12,805 bases of DNA, taken from the NCBI GenBank assembly GCA_015234045.1, contig JADFWU010000069.1, positions 1 to 12,805 on the forward strand, written 5' to 3'. Below the pieces are notes generated by a model. The model was given only the letters and a program-made list of their open reading frames with translations, made no database searches and was not told where the DNA came from. Source of the stretch: Magnetococcales bacterium (GTDB lineage: Bacteria; Pseudomonadota; Magnetococcia; Magnetococcales; JADFWU01). Positions 1 through 7,497 of the stretch are shown in pieces (positions within the stretch are counted from its first letter, which is position 1; every line of letters begins with the position of its first letter). The translations under genes were made by a program, and so were the position numbers.

Positions 1-780
1 TTATCCCACGTTGCGGTGACGGTATCGCCCACCTTGTACGCACCGCTGGTGCCGGATGCGCCGCTGATAGAGATACTGCCATCAGTCAGAGTCGGGCTGA
101 CAGCATCGACAGTGGCGTTGGTGGTATCCGCTGTGGTTGTCGTGTTGCCCGCGTTATCAGTGGCGGTGACACCAATATTGAGAGTGGTGTTGTCAATGGA
201 GCCTTCGACAACGGTATACGTTGCAGTCCAAGTGCCGGCGCTTTCACTGGCACTGACGGCTGATCCGCCGCCAAAGGCGCTGAAGTCAACGGAAACCGTG
301 CTGATGGTATCGCTGTTGTTGTCGCCGCCGTCTGTATTATCCCACGTTGCGGTGACGGTATCGCCCACCTTATAGGCACCGCTGGTGCCGGATGCGCCGC
401 TGATGGAGATGTTGCCGTCTGTCAAAGTAGGAGCGACAGCATCGACAGTGGCATTGCTGGTATCCGCTGTTGTCGTGGAATTGCTCGTATCATGGTTGGC
501 TGTGACACTTACATTGGCACCGGTTGAATCAACCGAACCGGAAACGATGGTGTAGGTTGCGGTCCATGTGCCGGAACTCTCAGTGGCACTGACGGCTGAT
601 CCACCGCCAAAGGCGCTGTAGTCCACACTTACCGAAGAAATTGAATCGCTGTTGTTATCGCCTGAGCTGGTATTATCCCATGTGGTGGAGACAGTGTCGC
701 CGATCTTGTACGCACCACTTGTACCGGAGGCACCACTGATGGAAACATTACTATCAGAAACAGTTATCGATATGGACTCC
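1..780 (-). repeat. 336-bp in-frame tandem repeats (112 residues per unit), cut by the window edge
   Basis: The same block (plus-strand start 'ttatccca') begins at 1, 337 and 673, exactly 336 bp apart, so each unit is 112 residues and keeps the frame. The copies starting at 1 and 337 are very similar over their visible length; the copy at 673 is more diverged. Each unit encodes 'ISGASGTSGAYKxGDT', 'TWDNTxxGDNNSD', 'FGGGSAVSA' and 'AT(V)DAVxPTLTD'. The array continues past the left edge, so the copy number is unknown. The high similarity points to recent duplication or gene conversion. Confidence 0.9.
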
Positions 781-3700
781 ACTAGGACATTGGTAGTTGC
801 ATCAACGCTGTTGAGCGTCAGGCTTGCGTCATTTCCGGCAGTGTCCCGGATTATGCCGGAATTGAGGCTCAATGCGGAAGGTTGACCGATACCATCGCTA
901 TCCTGATCTCCCGAGACCACAGTGTAGCGGAACACCACTGCGGTTGAGCCGCTGCCGGATTGATATGTCGCGCTTTTGCTGCTGCCACCCAGGTCAAAGC
1001 TTAATGATGGCGTGCTGGTGCTAACCGTAACACTTTCGGAAAAATTGACAGTGAAATCCAAATTTTCATTTGAGCCATAGGTGGCATCACTGGGCGCGGA
1101 GACCGAAGTGATGGTGGGTGCGGTGGTGTCTACCAGGATGCTGGTGGTTGTGCCGATACTGTTCAGCGTGGTGTCGGCACTGTTCCCTGCCGAGTCTGTG
1201 AAGGTGCTACCGTTCAAAGTAAGGCCGGTTGGTTGACCGATACCGTCCGAATCCGTGTCGCCTGCTGCCACAGTATATTTGTAAGCGACTGACGTGTAGG
1301 AACCATTGACACCCGCCAGAGAGGCTTGCTTGGTCGAACCTCCTAAATCGAAACTGATATAGGCAGTGCCGCCACTCTCATTAATCGAAAGCGACTCGTC
1401 AAAATCGAGCCAAAACCACAACGAATCACCTGCCATGTAACTGCCATCGGAGGGCACCCGCACTTCTGTTATCGATGGTCCCTCGGCATCTACCAATACG
1501 CTACTGGTACTGGCCACACTGTTGAGGGTGGTATCTATATCGTTACCGGCAGAGTCTTTCAACGTACCTGAGTTAAGCGTGATCGTTGTTGGTGTCCCAA
1601 TACCATCACTGTCAAGATCGCCATCTGTGACCGTATAGCTGAATACCAAGGCTGTGGTTGTTGATCCACTGGCATAACTGGCTGATTTTGTGCTGCCACC
1701 CAGATCGAAGCTGATGGTTGGTGTGCCGCTGTTGGTGTCAACGGTAATCGCTTCGCTGAAGTTAACCGTGAAGGAGAGTGTGTCATTTTCTGTGTAGGTA
1801 TCATCAGAAGGCACAGATACTGAGTTGACAACGGGTGTGATATTGGTTGTCACGCTGGATGCGGTGCTGGTGTTGCCATCACCGTCAGCGATGGTGAATG
1901 CCATGGTGCGTTCACCGGTGTCTGGGGTGCTGCCGCCTGCATGGGTATATTGAATCGCTTGTAGAAGGGCACTTGCAGCTGTGGGAGTAGCGTTGGTGCC
2001 GCTGAAAGTGATAACCAGATCATTACCGCTGGTGCCATCACTGGTGATGGTGCCGATGGTGTTGCCGGAGTAGCTCACCGTGTTGCTTGAGACAGTGATG
2101 CTACCTTCATTTGTGACAGAGAGTGTGTCTTCCGAACTTACGCCACCGGATGTAATGGATATGGTAAGGTTTCCACCATCGAAATCGGTTGAATCGGTAT
2201 CCGTAATGGTGGCATCCAAGCCGCTGTCCAGACTTACTGAAGAACCACCAGCAGAGGCTGTAATGCTATCACCGGCTAACTTGCTGAAAGTAGGGGTAGG
2301 TCCAGAATAAGTCAGGGTTACATCATTACCATCGCCGCCAACATAGGAGATGGAAAAAGTGTAGTTGTCAAAGGTGTAGTTATCGCCTTCAGCAAGGCCG
2401 TCAAATGTACCGGTAACGGCATCAGAGCCATCGTTGTTGATGAGCGTAAACACATCATCAGCAGACGGTGTGAAGCTGTTGATCAGTGTGCCGGATAGTG
2501 TGGCATCGGTGATATCTACCGTACCTGTCACAACCAGTTGGTCATAACCGGTACCAGCCGTGGTGCTGCCAAGCTCAACGGATAGTGTTGCGCCACTGAC
2601 AAAGGTGAGATTGCCTGTAGCCAGATCACCAGCAGTGCTATTGCCTGGTGCGATACTGGCGCCACTGGAGACTGAGACTGCGCCAGCCAGTGAACCATCA
2701 CCAGCCAATGTGCCAGCAGAAACAGTGGTTGTACCGGAAAACGTATTGGTGCCATCCAGGGTCAGTGTAGCGCCGCCATCAATGGATAGGTTATTGCTGC
2801 CGGATATGACACTGGAGATTGTGGTGTCGGCAAAGGAAGAGATATAGGCATCACCATTGAGTACGATACTGTTATCAATAGACGTGGCACTCGAAAACAT
2901 GAGCACAGCATTTGTTGCCAATGTCACAGACCCGCTGCCTAAATTGGAGTCTGAGTTGATATTGATTGTACCAGCGGACAGAACTGTATCGACGTAGGTG
3001 TTCGTGCCACTCAGGGTTAGAATAGAACTGGTATGACCGCTCTTGGTCAGGTCATAGTTACCAGAGATAACACCGGATAAGACGACATTGGTCTCGGTGC
3101 TGATCGTGGCATCACCAGCAAGGGCAATGGCGTTATCAATAGTGCTGACGTTGTCGGTGAATTGCAGGGTAGAGCCCGCTGCCAACGTCACGTTACCAGA
3201 GCCTAAACCATTATCTTCTGAAATGCTCATCGTCCCAGCGGATACGGTGGTTGTGCCGGTGCGTGTGCTGGTTCCAGTCAGTGCCAAACTACCATCACCG
3301 GCTTTACTGAGTGCGCCACTGTCACTGATCGTGCCATAGAGTGTGGCGGTTTTGCCGGAGGATACATCAATGGTGCCGCCAGAGGATTGAATGGCGATGG
3401 CATTGCCTATTGTCAAATCATCAGTAAATTCCAGCGTGCCATTGCTCAGATTGATTGTTTCACTGCTGAATGCATTACCGTCAGAAATTGAGAACGTGCC
3501 GGCATAGATCCAAGTCGATGATGTATAGGACGTGCTGTTACTGATATTGGTCAAAATCAGGCGACCATCACCTCTTTTGTTCAGTTGAGTGGCGCTTGTT
3601 AGCAATCCTGAAAAGGTTACATCAACGGAAGCGTCAACAGAGATATCGGCCGCCCCAGAAAGTGTGACAGCGTTATCAATCGTTGTTGCGCCACTGATCT

Positions 3701-6143
3701 GAAAGGTTGTGTCGCCAGCGAGCGTTACGGTACCACTACCAAGATTTTCATCGGCGGAGACACTCAGAGTACCAGATGAAAGAGATAGACCGCCATCGAA
3801 GGTGTTGGTACCAGAGAGTGTCAGCGTACCGGTACCGCTTTTTATGACACCATAGGTATTGCTGCCATCATCAATCACGCTGGCAATAGTATCGCTATCA
3901 CCGCTACCGGAGGTTATTGTGATATTGCCTCCCAAGGTGATGGTGCTGCCGGTAATAGTTAAACCGGAGCCGTTGCTGAGATCAAGGGTCGCGCCGGATT
4001 CGAGTGTGATGTCGGAGCCAAGAGTGATGGTGTCGCTACCGCTGAAGGTGCTGCTATCCAATACAAGCGACTGTGTGCCATCCTGGCTGGAGGCGATGGA
4101 GGCTGCCTCACGTAATGTGACGGTGTTGCGATCACTGTCAGATGTGTCGCCGGTGTCATTTATGTAGATCGTATCGGTGGAAATGGTAACCGTGGCAGTG
4201 TCCGTACGGCTAGTATCATCGGTAATTGTGAATTCAATGGTGGCATCACCGGCTGGCGTATCGTTACGGTAGGTGATGTGTTGAAGAACATCGCTTACCA
4301 ACGCAGTTGTGGCAACGTTGCTGCCGCTGAAAGTGATGGTCAGTACGCCATTGGAATTGGTGAATGATCCGAAGGTGTTGCTGGAACCATCCTTTAGATC
4401 ACTGCCGCTTACGGTGAATGATGCGCTGCTGGTGTCAAAATCGAATGTGTCTGAAGTAACAGCCGTACCAGAACGTTGAACAGTCAGGGTTGCACTACTG
4501 TAATCACCACTCCCGCTGTTGAGTGCATCAAGTTCTGTGTCGCTGACCGTGCCGTCACTGTCTACAGTGACTGAAGAGCCAACACCCGCCCAGCTTGCTG
4601 ATCCACCGTCCAGATTTGAAAAGCTTGGCGCGGTGGCGGACGAGCTCGTGATGGTGATGGAAATAGTTGCCGTGTCATCAGCCGTGCTATCTGAATCCTC
4701 ATCATCTACCGAAACTTCAAGTGTTACGGTCGCAGCACTCAGGCTGGCACCCGATGCGACTGTTACTTCACCTGTGGATGAGTTGATAACAAACAGACTC
4801 TGTCCTGTGCCACCAGTTATGGAAAAGATCAAGCCATCGGTATCACCAGTGTTGGCTACAGTACCGACCGAGGTGCCGGCTGCTGTACTATCGGTGATAG
4901 AGGTAAATGTTTCATCGCCGATATTGGGATCGACATCGGCAATCGTCACATTGATGGTAATAGAATCAGTATCGCCTTCGCTATCCTCGACTGTAACTTG
5001 AAAACTATCAGCGCCGAAAGTGCTTGCGGTGGGTTCATAAGTTGCTGTGTCAGGGGTTGCGCCCGAAGTCCCTATGGAACCGGTACTGGTGGCTGTACTG
5101 GAAATAACCACGCTGCCATTATTTGGTGCTGAACTCTGGGACCAGGTCAATGTCTGGTTAGAGTCAGTATCCGTTGTGTCCAACAAGCTTGTAAAAGACG
5201 TTGCACCATCGCCCTCATTTACGGTGAGTGATGCAGAGGTTCCCTCGTTGAAGGCTGGGCTGGAATTTTCACCGCCGGTGAGCATGAGTTCTTCAAAATC
5301 AATATGAGTGGCTGCGTACTGCTCATAATCCTCAAGAGATTGCTGATCAAAAACTTGCCAGACATCCGCGTCAATGTCGCCATATTCGGCTTCCAGAGAC
5401 CAGTCTCCTCCTAAATTGGCATCACCGGTAGTATCGGTGGAGGCTGCGATATCTGTACCTGTCAGCTCTGCAACGGCTTCAACGAAGCGTTGACCTTCAC
5501 CATGTGCTACCTGGCAGGCGTAGAGTAGAATATCTCCCTCAGCGGATACGGCATCACCCCAGGCGACCAGATCATCATGATGTGTGTCCAGTGTCTCCAG
5601 TGTGAGAGTGTCACTGCCCAGTATCACGGCGCCTTCGCCGCCATGGGAAACAATATGCAGTGAATCCAGATTGGAATATTGGGAAAGAATGGTTGTGATC
5701 TGTTCAACTGCGCTACGGCTATCATCAAGCAGGTAGGCATCTGCATTGGGTAAAATTGCGTCTAGAAGACGCTGTTCACCTTGGACCTGGCTGTCAATGA
5801 TCACCACTTCTGTGGCGTTGCCGGTCTCTGCCGCAATTGTGGGTACTGGCAGGCCGCCAAGATCGCTGCTCTCAATGGTATCTAAAGCCTGTCTCAGGTT
5901 CTCGACAAATACCAAGTCTTGACTGTCGGTAACGGCGCTGTCAGAGCTGTCATGGATTGTCTCCAGGACTGTCTGGTCAGCCTCATGGCCAATACCATCA
6001 ACACCAGAGATAATCCCCGCAGCATCGAACATGATTCTTGGCTCAAGCGCACGCAGGTCGGCGGGGCTGTCTGATCGTTTGATCAGCGCTTCATGAGGTG
6101 TTTTCTGAGCTTTGGCACGCATGAACCACAACAGTGTTGACAT
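1..6143 (-). CDS. Giant LEPR/DUF4347 surface protein (adhesin-like), N-terminal part, runs off left edge
   Basis: The minus frame is open without a stop from an ATG at 6143 to the window edge (about 2047 codons); I checked the register near 4180, 2580, 1290 and 29. Residues 33-42 read LEPRIMFDAA, the motif near the N-terminus of many very large exported proteobacterial proteins. Residues ~113-268 form a DUF4347-type domain with SHGGEG (166-171) and LLYAC (206-210). Then come cadherin-like domains, a beta-helix of autotransporter-associated repeats, Ig-like repeats and 336-bp tandem repeats, nearly all rich in Ser, Thr, Gly, Asp and Asn and almost free of Cys. This composition suits an exported, calcium-binding adhesin, probably type I secreted, but the C-terminal secretion signal lies outside the window. 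The start is uncertain: the ATG lacks a good ribosome site, and the frame stays open upstream to a GTG at 6236, directly after an in-frame TAG. Function as an adhesin is inferred from architecture. Confidence 0.9.
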   Translation of the reverse strand, partial: MSTLLWFMRAKAQKTPHEALIKRSDSPADLRALEPRIMFDAAGIISGVDGIGHEADQTVLETIHDSSDSAVTDSQDLVFVENLRQALDTIESSDLGGLPVPTIAAETGNATEVVIIDSQVQGEQRLLDAILPNADAYLLDDSRSAVEQITTILSQYSNLDSLHIVSHGGEGAVILGSDTLTLETLDTHHDDLVAWGDAVSAEGDILLYACQVAHGEGQRFVEAVAELTGTDIAASTDTTGDANLGGDWSLEAEYGDIDADVWQVFDQQSLEDYEQYAATHIDFEELMLTGGENSSPAFNEGTSASLTVNEGDGATSFTSLLDTTDTDSNQTLTWSQSSAPNNGSVVISSTATSTGSIGTSGATPDTATYEPTASTFGADSFQVTVEDSEGDTDSITINVTIADVDPNIGDETFTSITDSTAAGTSVGTVANTGDTDGLIFSITGGTGQSLFVINSSTGEVTVASGASLSAATVTLEVSVDDEDSDSTADDTATISITITSSSATAPSFSNLDGGSASWAGVGSSVTVDSDGTVSDTELDALNSGSGDYSSATLTVQRSGTAVTSDTFDFDTSSASFTVSGSDLKDGSSNTFGSFTNSNGVLTITFSGSNVATTALVSDVLQHITYRNDTPAGDATIEFTITDDTSRTDTATVTISTDTIYINDTGDTSDSDRNTVTLREAASIASSQDGTQSLVLDSSTFSGSDTITLGSDITLESGATLDLSNGSGLTITGSTITLGGNITITSGSGDSDTIASVIDDGSNTYGVIKSGTGTLTLSGTNTFDGGLSLSSGTLSVSADENLGSGTVTLAGDTTFQISGATTIDNAVTLSGAADISVDASVDVTFSGLLTSATQLNKRGDGRLILTNISNSTSYTSSTWIYAGTFSISDGNAFSSETINLSNGTLEFTDDLTIGNAIAIQSSGGTIDVSSGKTATLYGTISDSGALSKAGDGSLALTGTSTRTGTTTVSAGTMSISEDNGLGSGNVTLAAGSTLQFTDNVSTIDNAIALAGDATISTETNVVLSGVISGNYDLTKSGHTSSILTLSGTNTYVDTVLSAGTININSDSNLGSGSVTLATNAVLMFSSATSIDNSIVLNGDAYISSFADTTISSVISGSNNLSIDGGATLTLDGTNTFSGTTTVSAGTLAGDGSLAGAVSVSSGASIAPGNSTAGDLATGNLTFVSGATLSVELGSTTAGTGYDQLVVTGTVDITDATLSGTLINSFTPSADDVFTLINNDGSDAVTGTFDGLAEGDNYTFDNYTFSISYVGGDGNDVTLTYSGPTPTFSKLAGDSITASAGGSSVSLDSGLDATITDTDSTDFDGGNLTISITSGGVSSEDTLSVTNEGSITVSSNTVSYSGNTIGTITSDGTSGNDLVITFSGTNATPTAASALLQAIQYTHAGGSTPDTGERTMAFTIADGDGNTSTASSVTTNITPVVNSVSVPSDDTYTENDTLSFTVNFSEAITVDTNSGTPTISFDLGGSTKSASYASGSTTTALVFSYTVTDGDLDSDGIGTPTTITLNSGTLKDSAGNDIDTTLNSVASTSSVLVDAEGPSITEVRVPSDGSYMAGDSLWFWLDFDESLSINESGGTAYISFDLGGSTKQASLAGVNGSYTSVAYKYTVAAGDTDSDGIGQPTGLTLNGSTFTDSAGNSADTTLNSIGTTTSILVDTTAPTITSVSAPSDATYGSNENLDFTVNFSESVTVSTSTPSLSFDLGGSSKSATYQSGSGSTAVVFRYTVVSGDQDSDGIGQPSALSLNSGIIRDTAGNDASLTLNSVDATTNVLVESISITVSDSNVSISGASGTSGAYKIGDTVSTTWDNTSSGDNNSDSISSVSVDYSAFGGGSAVSATESSGTWTATYTIVSGSVDSTGANVSVTANHDTSNSTTTADTSNATVDAVAPTLTDGNISISGASGTSGAYKVGDTVTATWDNTDGGDNNSDTISTVSVDFSAFGGGSAVSASESAGTWTATYTVVEGSIDNTTLNIGVTATDNAGNTTTTADTTNATVDAVSPTLTDGSISISGASGTSGAYKVGDTVTATWD
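786..1845 (-). repeat. Three bacterial Ig-like repeats of ~355-360 bp (within CDS)
   Basis: Three successive units each begin with a V-x-x-P-S-D motif (near plus 1803, 1446 and 1086). They continue with a 'FxVxFxE' strand, then 'SFDLGGSxKxAxY', then 'YTVxxGDxDSDGIGxP', then 'L(N/K)xSxxxDSAGN', and end in 'LVD'. They are about 119 residues each, diverged at DNA level, and have the layout of tandem Ig-like/SwmB-type domains common in large calcium-binding adhesins. They probably act as stalk modules that place the protein away from the cell surface. Confidence 0.75.
2660..3870 (-). repeat. Beta-helix block of about five PATR-type repeats (within CDS)
   Basis: At protein level this block repeats a pattern like GxGTLTLSGTNTFxGxTTVSAGTLS, followed by NLGSGTVTLA and an 'IDNAI.L.G' strand. 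I see copies near plus positions 3860-3730, 3590-3470, 3330-3200, 3060-2930 and 2800-2680, so about five degenerate units. The pattern matches the passenger-associated transport repeat known from autotransporter passengers. Units are diverged at DNA level, unlike the array at the left edge. Just upstream in the protein (plus ~4060-4190) is an INDTGDTSDSDRNTVTLREA stretch, typical of the start of a pectate-lyase-like beta-helix (CSLREA-like). This suggests the block folds as one right-handed beta-helix. Confidence 0.75.
5340..5807 (-). other. DUF4347 domain within the giant protein
   Basis: This part encodes residues ~113-268 of the giant protein. It opens with a hydrophobic strand (VVIID), then a strand ending HIVSHGGEG (residues 163-171), and later a strand ending DILLYAC (204-210) followed by QVAHGEG. 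It closes with LGGDWSLE, typical of the end of DUF4347. DUF4347 is a recurrent N-terminal module of giant repeat proteins and has no established activity that I know of. A strand followed by His-Gly and a later strand followed by Ala-Cys is the arrangement of the catalytic dyad in clan CD (caspase/gingipain-like) peptidases. Whether this copy is catalytic is inference only. Confidence 0.8.
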
Positions 6144-6787
6144 CAAGCTGTTCTTGCCAATCAATTTCTCATACTCCGTCTCTGGGCCGCTGACCGATCG
6201 TGCCAAAGCCGGGTTGCTCCCAGCTCTGGCCCACACCTAAATATATCTAAATTTTGCAGGCATCAAAAGGCAAAAACTCTATGAAATTTTATGCTGTTAA
6301 CTTAATAGTAACTGTTTTGCTGTTAATTATTTCCTGGATAATAATTGTGTCTCAGGCAGTGAAAGTGTTCAATGCAAATTAAGTGGTGATTGAAGGATTA
6401 CTGTTCTAATCTGACATGGTCTGTCAATGGTGTTAATATGACGGGTTGTCACACATAAAGATATGAATAATTTTAACAAAAAACATCTCGATTTATATCA
6501 AAAACATAATGCTGTATATTGCATATAAAAAGTGAATCAATATTTAATTTAAGAAATATAAAAAGTTCTATAAATTTGATCAGTTTAAATTTAGGCATCC
6601 AAAGCAGACTATAAGCATAGAGTCATTCCAATTTTCACACCAGCATTGCCCATCTTATGAAAAGCTGATTTACTGACAGCTTGATAACTGACGGACAGAC
6701 ACTGTAATCCTGGACGATGTCAGCATCGAGTGGCAGAATTTGGATACGTTAAATCATTTTTAAACAGGTAGTTGGTAGGGATTTGAC
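6144..6787. promoter_or_regulatory. Divergent AT-rich intergenic region (643 bp)
   Basis: This stretch separates the minus-strand giant protein from the plus-strand methyltransferase operon, so it must hold the promoters of both. From about 6240 to 6620 it is much more AT-rich than the flanking genes. I see a perfect inverted repeat TGACA-N5-TGTCA at 6412-6426, an AT-only inverted repeat at 6325-6331/6340-6346, and a small hydrophobic reading frame at 6281-6382. A weak sigma-70-like pair (TTGATA at 6681, TAATCC at 6705, 18-bp spacer) precedes the operon, but its -10 box is poor. I see no RNA gene, riboswitch or clear terminator. Confidence 0.5.
6281..6382 (+). CDS. Possible 33-residue single-pass membrane peptide
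   Basis: An ATG at 6281 opens a 33-codon frame ending in TAA at 6380-6382. The peptide begins MKFYAVN, has a continuous hydrophobic stretch of about 18-20 residues rich in Ile, Leu and Val and containing SW (residues ~8-26), and ends in a polar tail (QAVKVFNAN). A weak purine run, AAAAGG, lies about 11 nt before the ATG, further than ideal. It would be a single transmembrane segment with a short exposed C-terminus, resembling known bacterial small membrane proteins in form only. AT-rich DNA produces hydrophobic codons by chance, so this may be accidental. It lies in the divergent spacer and shares no obvious link with its neighbours. Confidence 0.3.
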   Translation: MKFYAVNLIVTVLLLIISWIIIVSQAVKVFNAN

Positions 6788-7441
6788 ATGGAAATCGGAA
6801 CAAGCAAAATCGCGAAAGTTGCAGGGCTCAACATCCACTATACAGACGCGTTGGGCACAGGCGGTTGGGATTTTGGACTGGATTTCCTGGATCTGTTTGC
6901 CCAAAAAGGTTGGAAAGCTGGTCGTGCTTTCGAGATGTGCTGTGGTCCAGGATATATCGGGTTTGCACTGCTCGCCCATAATTTATGTGACACGCTCTGC
7001 TTGGCTGATATCAACCCTGTGGCTGTTGAGGTCTGCAAGAGAACAATCGCTGAAAATGGACTGAGTGATCGTGTGAGCGTCTATCTTTCTGATGGTTTGG
7101 CTGATATCCCATCACATGAAAAATGGGACGTGGTGGTAGGAAATCCACCGCAATACGCGCAATCCGGTGCCCGTGAGAAAAGAATCGGCAAAGCCATTAA
7201 GTTTGAGCTGCATGAACGGATTTGGCTGGATGAGGATTGGCATATCCATCGGGATCTTTACTCAGGTGTTGGGAAGCATCTTATGAAAGGGGCTAATATC
7301 GCTATTATGGAAGCGCGTCTTGGCAGCGACGAGAATGATTTTATAGAACTCATTCGTGATGGCGGTCTGGAATATGTTGCGCGTTTGCCATGCAAGGGCG
7401 ACCGTCGGTTCTACTATGTTCATTCCCGATTGCCGGAATAA
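6788..7441 (+). CDS. Small class I SAM-dependent methyltransferase (NPPQY motif)
   Basis: The gene encodes 217 residues from an ATG at 6788, with AGGGA at 6777-6781 at proper spacing. A Rossmann-type methyltransferase fold is visible: motif I FEMCCGPGYIG (residues 48-58) for S-adenosylmethionine, an acidic residue at the end of strand 2 in LADIN (D74), a GLSDRV helix-strand turn (91-96), a DG pair at 102-103, and NPPQY at 119-123. NPP-(Y) at this point is the active-site motif of PrmC/RsmC-like 'MTS' enzymes, which methylate amide or exocyclic nitrogens, so N-methylation is a reasonable guess. The substrate is unknown. There is no RNA-binding or other accessory domain. It is the first gene of an apparent operon (56 nt before the radical SAM gene), which suggests a small-molecule or pathway role rather than ribosome modification. 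Confidence 0.85.
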   Translation: MEIGTSKIAKVAGLNIHYTDALGTGGWDFGLDFLDLFAQKGWKAGRAFEMCCGPGYIGFALLAHNLCDTLCLADINPVAVEVCKRTIAENGLSDRVSVYLSDGLADIPSHEKWDVVVGNPPQYAQSGAREKRIGKAIKFELHERIWLDEDWHIHRDLYSGVGKHLMKGANIAIMEARLGSDENDFIELIRDGGLEYVARLPCKGDRRFYYVHSRLPE

Positions 7442-7497
7442 ACATGTCGGTTTGCAGTGTTGGACATACCATAACAGGGCCAGGGGCAAGGTGACGC

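Noticed and set aside
1-780. Regular repeats that might suggest a CRISPR array
   Set aside because: The unit is 336 bp, in frame, and fully coding; there are no short palindromic repeats with unique spacers.
16-5307. Many plus-strand open frames of 76-160 codons opposite the giant protein
   Set aside because: They recur with the repeat period of the minus-strand gene and have low-complexity Val/Leu/Ser/Pro composition, as expected for the antisense of Ser/Thr/Asp-rich repeats.
6190-6236. GC-rich foldable stretch as a tRNA or structured RNA gene
   Set aside because: There is no tRNA cloverleaf, no GTTCRA-type T-loop and no CCA end; only short stems are visible.
6325-6346. AT-rich inverted repeat AATTATT/AATAATT as a terminator
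   Set aside because: The stem has no G-C pairs and no T tract follows; it also lies inside the possible microprotein frame and is common by chance in such AT-rich DNA.
6681-6710. TTGATA-N18-TAATCC as the operon promoter
   Set aside because: The -10 box is weak and the region offers several equally poor matches, so it is mentioned only within the intergenic entry.
7444-7494. 16-codon frame between the methyltransferase and radical SAM genes (MSVCSVGHTITGPGAR), considered as a RiPP precursor or leader peptide
   Set aside because: It is very short, has one Cys and no leader-core layout; being in frame with the radical SAM gene it is simply the open stretch before its in-frame TGA. Translational coupling is possible but unsupported.
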